DNA from: Microvelia longipes
Taxonomy: Eukaryota > Arthropoda > Insecta > Hemiptera > Veliidae
Assembly (NCBI GenBank): GCA_018340805.1
Contig: JACMZG010000008.1
Coordinates: 25,728,467 to 25,792,466, forward strand
Direction of reading: 5' to 3'
Length of the DNA stretch: 64,000 bases
Part shown: piece after piece, positions 60,178 to 64,000 of the stretch
Position numbering within the stretch: position 1 is the first letter of the stretch
How the letters are laid out: the number at the start of each line of letters is the position of its first letter
Program-made: the position numbers and the translations under genes
The notes under the pieces: generated by a model
Databases searched by the model: none
What the model was told of the DNA's origin: nothing
Seen by the model: the letters and a program-made list of their open reading frames with translations, nothing else

Positions 60178-60640
60178 CAGGGTGGTGCATTTCACCAATA
60201 CATCACTTTGATTAACTCAGCTTCGTATGGAGCTATCGCGATAAAATTCGTTACAACCCCACTAAGTTGACAACTGGAAGTTTGAATACCCAATTATTAT
60301 GTTGTTAATCGTCTGGTATGTATGGTCATCATATTACCAATATGTGATTTTTTACAGTAACTTGAGATAATATTGGAGCAAACCTTTGCGTCATATTCTG
60401 AACATTTGATACTAATAAAATGAAATTCCGGTAATTTTTTTGTAATTTTCCCGAGGGTGATACCCCCAAAATTTATAAGGGGACCCGTCCAAAAAAAACA
60501 TTTTTTACTGGTGCAATATCCGTTTCAGGTCAAAAGAAGTTGTTTGGAGCAATAAAAAAAATTTGACTTTTTGGGGTCAGCACCCCCAAAATTTATAAGG
60601 GGGTGACAACCAAAAAATTTTTCACCCTGAACCACTCTTG
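60178..60640 (+). repeat. Family B copy 2 plus the CCCCCAAAATTTATAAGGGG module
   Basis: 60178-60440 matches 54343-54610. It continues into two copies of CACCCCCAAAATTTATAAGG / TACCCCCAAAATTTATAAGG (about 60472 and 60586), separated by the AAAAGAAGTTGTTTGGAGCAATAAA module that also occurs at 22573. Each CCCCC...GGGGG can fold as a hairpin. Confidence 0.78.
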
Positions 60641-61840
60641 TTTACCCAAAACGGATTTTAAGCTCAAAAACAATTATTAAAATAGAACAAAAAATGACTA
60701 GAGACAATCTAGGGACGATTTAAGGTACCTCTCTACCTACCTTGGATCTTCCTAGGTTGTTCCTAGCCTTTTCCTAGAATTTAAGGTGCAAAGGTTAGGA
60801 AAGGCTAGAGAAACCTAGGAGAGATCTCTTCCTAGCCCTAGGACGGTTAAAAATGTTCTAAAATGGACACTAAAGCTAGGAAAGAAGCTAGGAAAAAGCT
60901 AGAACAACCTAGGAAGAACCTGGGAGAGATTTTTTTTGAAACTTTTGATCATTCTGAATACGGGCCTTAAACTCAATTCACACTTTGCTTTAGCGCACAA
61001 TATTACAGCTCCTGATGTGACACCATTAGTTATTCAAAATTCATTTGAGTTGTTTAAATTACTATATTCCCAAATGTCCTATGTGGAACAATACCAAGTG
61101 TGGTTAAAGCTCCAATGGACACTGTTAAATCCTGTGGCATTCAAACTGTTTACCAAGAGATTTGTGAAACAGGACCAAACGGAATTGTAAATTGTGGTTA
61201 CACTAAATTTTTTCCATTGCCCTAAAATATGCAGTCGATAGGTAGCAAACATGGTTCATGCTTTAGGTACAAATACAATGGAGGGATATTTAAAAGAACC
61301 TTTGAAGCTAAAGAGGTGCTCCTATCATTGCACCGAGTATACTCCTGCAGGTTACTCCTTGAAGTTGTTATAATTTATTTTTGTTGGAAATTATAGAGAG
61401 CTTGGGCAACCAAACTACACTAGCGTAGGAAAATATGGGTTGAACCATTGTTTTATAGATTTACACCAGGATCTTGAGTTTCAATCCCCAGTTATGACCG
61501 ATTGCGACAAACTCAAAGAGCAGCCATAGCTATGTCAATTTTTGCATTAATTTTTCATTCATAATCATTGTTTATCGAGGATCACTCCTACATATTTAGC
61601 ATTTGTAAAATTGAGAAGGATCTGTTATTTGTGGAAAGATTAATAGTTTCCTCTATAGGGGTAATGTAATACATTCACTTATATTTTTTCTTACAAAGAA
61701 TACTATGACTGTCTTAGTGAGGTTCACAGATAAATCGTTCCTTCTACACCTCTTTTCTACTATATTAAGGGATCTCTGAGGAAGCTGAAAACAGTTCTTA
61801 CGAATTTGCCTATTAAAAGCACTGCTACATTGTCAGGTCC

Positions 61841-62065
61841 GCATAAGCAGCATTATCCGTGGTCAGTGCTGTATGGGTAACCGCTGAGAATGAAACGGAT
61901 ATATTTACTATCAGAGGACGAGCGAAGCGAGTCCGTTGACGTGTTACAGTATACATTTGGCGAATTGCATATTCTGAAGACGAGCGAAGCGAGTCAGACG
62001 TAGGAAAAATGAGCGTAGCGAATCCGATGTGACGAAGAAAAGTTCCGAGGTACCCCATAACTGGT
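61841..62065 (-). repeat. Family A head, minus strand
   Basis: GTGGTCAGTGCTGTATGGGTAA, GAGAATGAAACGGATATATT, three GACGAGCGAAGCGAGTC-type motifs (about 61918, 61979 and 62010), then GAAGAAAAGTTCCGAGGTACCC. This is the clearest example of the family's left end, and it has three head motifs where other copies have two. Confidence 0.85.
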
Positions 62066-62159
62066 TCTTAGATTTAATCTAAATATCCATTACATTTTTA
62101 GCAAATTGAAGGTGTACTTATTTTGAATAATTTTTTCGCCGTAATTTTTATCTCTGCAA

Positions 62160-62275
62160 ATTGTCTCCGTGTATTTTTTGCGTGAACCTTTTCTCTGTTG
62201 TACTTTTTTCCGGTGTTTTTTTCCGTGTATTTTTTTCCGTGTGTTCTTTTCCCGTGTACTTTTTTTCCTAGATTC
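62160..62275 (+). repeat. Degenerate TTTTTTCCGTGTAT tandem repeat
   Basis: CCGTGTATTTTTT, CCGGTGTTTTTTT, CCGTGTATTTTTTT, CCGTGTGTTCTTTT and CCCGTGTACTTTTTTT follow in series, 16-20 bp apart. The Lys-rich minus frame across it is an artefact. Confidence 0.75.
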
Positions 62276-63585
62276 TCTAAGAACATTTCTCTAAGAGTTC
62301 TCTAGAACTCCACCTCTTAGGTTAGGTTATTTTACTATAGATATTCGTTGATAAATGCGTTTCATAAAGATGTTTCAAACAAAATTTATTTGTAAATTCC
62401 CTAAATACGTATTTTATTTCTGTAATTTTAATGAAATAATTTGATTCTGTTAAAGAATTATTTTAACAAGATTTTATGTTGTTATGTTAAAAATAATCTT
62501 GTTAGTCCACATGTTCTAGAGAGAGTTGACATTCTAAAAATTATCTTCAAAATAACTCCTCATAACAAGACTTAGAGTAGGCGGGGATGGGAAAGTGGCT
62601 TTGCTGAAACAGATAGTAGGAGATAAAGGAAAATATTTCTCCATCTTCCTAAAATTCCATCTAGAATTCAACCTATTTGTTTCAGACAAGCTCATGATGC
62701 ATCCTCACTCTTACTCCAGTAGAAGAGAACTCATTCTCATTTTATTTTTCTTTCCAGAAGATCTTGTCTTTATTTTTCTTGCACAACAGCTGATCCAATG
62801 TAATTTATCTTAATGATTTTGTGGACATCACTTGAAATATTTTATTGTGAGAAAACTGAGTGAAAGTCCGATTTACTTATCCATGGACGGATTTAAAAAA
62901 TTGTAAAAAATATTTTACTTGTCATATTTTTTGTATTATTAATGGTTTATTCCTTCCATTTTATCTTTATAACTTCTTCTACCTAGAATTTGAATATACA
63001 ATCTTTTAGAATGATGATATTTCGCTCTATTTTTCTCATATATTTTTTATATTATCTGGTTTAAATATATGAAATTTATCCCCAAGATCTTAATCATTTC
63101 TAAGAAGAGAATTATGATATATAAACTACTCTTTTGAATTCATTGACCCTTATTTAAAAACTACATAATTTAAAATTGATTTAAAGTACGCAAACGCTAA
63201 TAGTTGGCGTTGTATACGCAAACGTTGTTCTACAACGTTCAGTTTTCCTATTACCTAAGCATAAAACTTGTGATAGAACCTACATTTTTTTTTGCCTAAA
63301 TTAAATATAGCTTTGTTATGTTAACTTTTTATATTATTTGTTAAGTCTTTAAAACTTACAGTACTTTATTTACTCGTCATAGGACAAAAGACAAGTCTTT
63401 ATGCATTGCATAGCAGTAGTATTTATATCCTACTCATTAATGGTCCAAGAGTCAGGCCTAAAAATTGTGACTAATTTTGTACTACTTCAAACCAATTTTT
63501 TCTAAAAATATACCTTAAAATATGAAAGAAAGCATAGTCTATCTATGCTGAGTGAAGCCCTATATATGAATGCGCTCGCTCAAAA
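62276..63585. other. AT-rich DNA, no gene recognised
   Basis: Contains an 8-bp hairpin, AACGTTGT/ACAACGTT, at about 63221-63239. The 72-residue frame at 62595-62813 matches nothing I know. Confidence 0.5.
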
Positions 63586-63589
63586 TATT

Positions 63590-63992
63590 AGAAAATCTCA
63601 CAAATTCCAGTTTTCTTGAAATAAGTGGTTCCCTGTAGGTCGTGTGCAAAACATGAAGAGAACATTTTTTAAAGCTAATTTAAACTTTTTTTTTAAACAA
63701 GTGTTCTTTCGTCAAAATTGGATAACTACAATTAAAGTTATGACATTTTTTAAATGGCCAAAAAGTTCACTAAAAGTCAATATTTTTTTAAAGAAGTCTG
63801 CTGACTTTGGATAAATTAACCATTTTTGGTGTTTTTAATGGAGCCATAACTTGGGTATAGTAATCCAATTTTGATTAAACATTTGTTTTATAGAACACTT
63901 TATCAACTTTAAAAAAAATGTCATCTACATGTCTTGCATACTACCCCACGGACACTTATTTCAAGAAAACTGAAATTTGTGCGATTTTATAA
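63590..63992. repeat. Foldback inverted repeat of about 400 bp (MITE-like)
   Basis: The left half is inverted in the right half for nearly its whole length. CACAAATTCCAGTTTTCTTG then AAATAAGTGG (63598-63630) matches the reverse of CACTTATTTCAAGAAAACTG then AAATTTGTGCG (63954-63984). Further in, AAAATTGGATAACTACAATT then AAAGTTATG (about 63715) matches the reverse of CATAACTTGGGTATAG then TAATCCAATTTT (about 63843-63875). The centre lies near 63790. Arms are roughly 80-85% alike by eye. It has no coding, and the right end may continue past the window. Confidence 0.85.
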
Positions 63993-64000
63993 AACTTAAA

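Larger units (their letters stand above)
58441..60968. mobile_element. 2.53-kb TIR transposon nested in the LINE RNase H domain
   Basis: The perfect 18-bp terminal inverted repeat AAGGCCCGTATTCAGAAT is at 58441-58458 and, inverted, at 60951-60968. The flanks AGACT (58436-58440) and AAACT (60969-60973) are a 5-bp target duplication with one mismatch. ACT alone, 3 bp, is also possible. Deleting the element plus one flank copy joins ...KAKCELS to LDGYATVYPDSQ in one frame. Subterminal regions are dense in CCTAGGTTGTTCCTAG modules, and an internal end-like copy (GGTATTCAGAATCAG) lies at 58532. The interior has no transposase frame and includes family B (60178-60440). Superfamily not assigned. Confidence 0.87.
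57747..61840 (-). pseudogene. RNase H-bearing LINE (I/R1/LOA type), interrupted by a 2.5-kb TIR element
   Basis: On the minus strand, from right to left: a polymerase thumb region (about 61560-61640) with NAKYVGVILDKQ; TMFATYRLHILGQWKK at about 61210-61255; then an RNase H domain split at 60968/58441. Left of the insertion it reads GYATVYPDSQACL (the D-S-Q-A strand). One frame change follows, then KAITNPKSNSKLVSECKL and VWVPGHCGIQGNNHADLLA (58225-58290). The C-terminal part has FTGHCRLKRHC (about 57985), then a CCHC-like CRLCNEEDETPSHLIGSC (about 57890-57945), and stops near 57747. A TTATTATTTATTATTATC tract at about 57665-57700 may be the 3' tail. Several stops and frameshifts make it non-functional. 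Confidence 0.83.

Noticed and set aside
60936..61190. 84-residue plus-strand frame beside the TIR element
   Set aside because: It begins inside the terminal inverted repeat and is antisense to the RNase H part of the minus-strand LINE.
62098..62286. Lys-rich minus-strand frame resembling a nuclear basic protein
   Set aside because: It is produced by a degenerate TTTTTTCCGTGT tandem repeat.

Overview
This window looks like accessory, intergenic DNA from a large, AT-rich animal genome, most likely an arthropod and probably an insect. The reasons are long (AT)n and (CA)n arrays, interspersed repeats at many points, no operon-like gene packing, and relics of many mobile-element classes typical of insects: RTE, jockey-like and RNase H-bearing LINEs, a Penelope-like element, a Ty3/gypsy piece, and TIR transposons. 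I found no intact cellular protein gene. Almost every short open frame is an accidental reading of AT-rich or microsatellite DNA. The real coding signals are broken transposon genes, several of which were found by reading across frames and not from an ATG.

Layout. 0-5.5 kb: a local direct-repeat system flanks an RTE-type LINE (ORF1, endonuclease, reverse transcriptase). 5.5-25 kb: AT-rich DNA with many copies, on both strands, of one dispersed repeat of about 0.7-1 kb (here 'family A'), a jockey-like LINE 3' end at 12 kb, and a 733-bp hAT-like TIR element inserted into a family A copy at 14 kb. 25.6-26.8 kb: a Penelope-like element with an open GIY-YIG endonuclease frame on the minus strand and 5'/3' ends in inverted orientation. 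34.3-35.8 kb: a TIR element with G-rich ends. 36.3-36.7 kb: a Ty3/gypsy integrase tail. 38.6-44.8 kb: three more LINE fragments and a perfect 26-bp-arm hairpin.

45.7-52.4 kb is the most notable region: a 6.63-kb DNA transposon with 33-bp TIRs (2 mismatches), an exact 8-bp target duplication (CTTACCAG), and a split THAP zinc finger, all pointing to the P-element superfamily. 57.7-61.8 kb holds a minus-strand RNase H LINE. A 2.53-kb TIR element sits inside its RNase H domain, and taking the element out restores the LINE reading frame. The window closes with a roughly 400-bp foldback inverted repeat at 63.6-64.0 kb.

These parts are not a cooperating pathway. They record repeated, nested insertion followed by decay. 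The only sequences with possible current function are the Penelope GIY-YIG frame and the several long hairpins that could be transcribed into double-stranded RNA.
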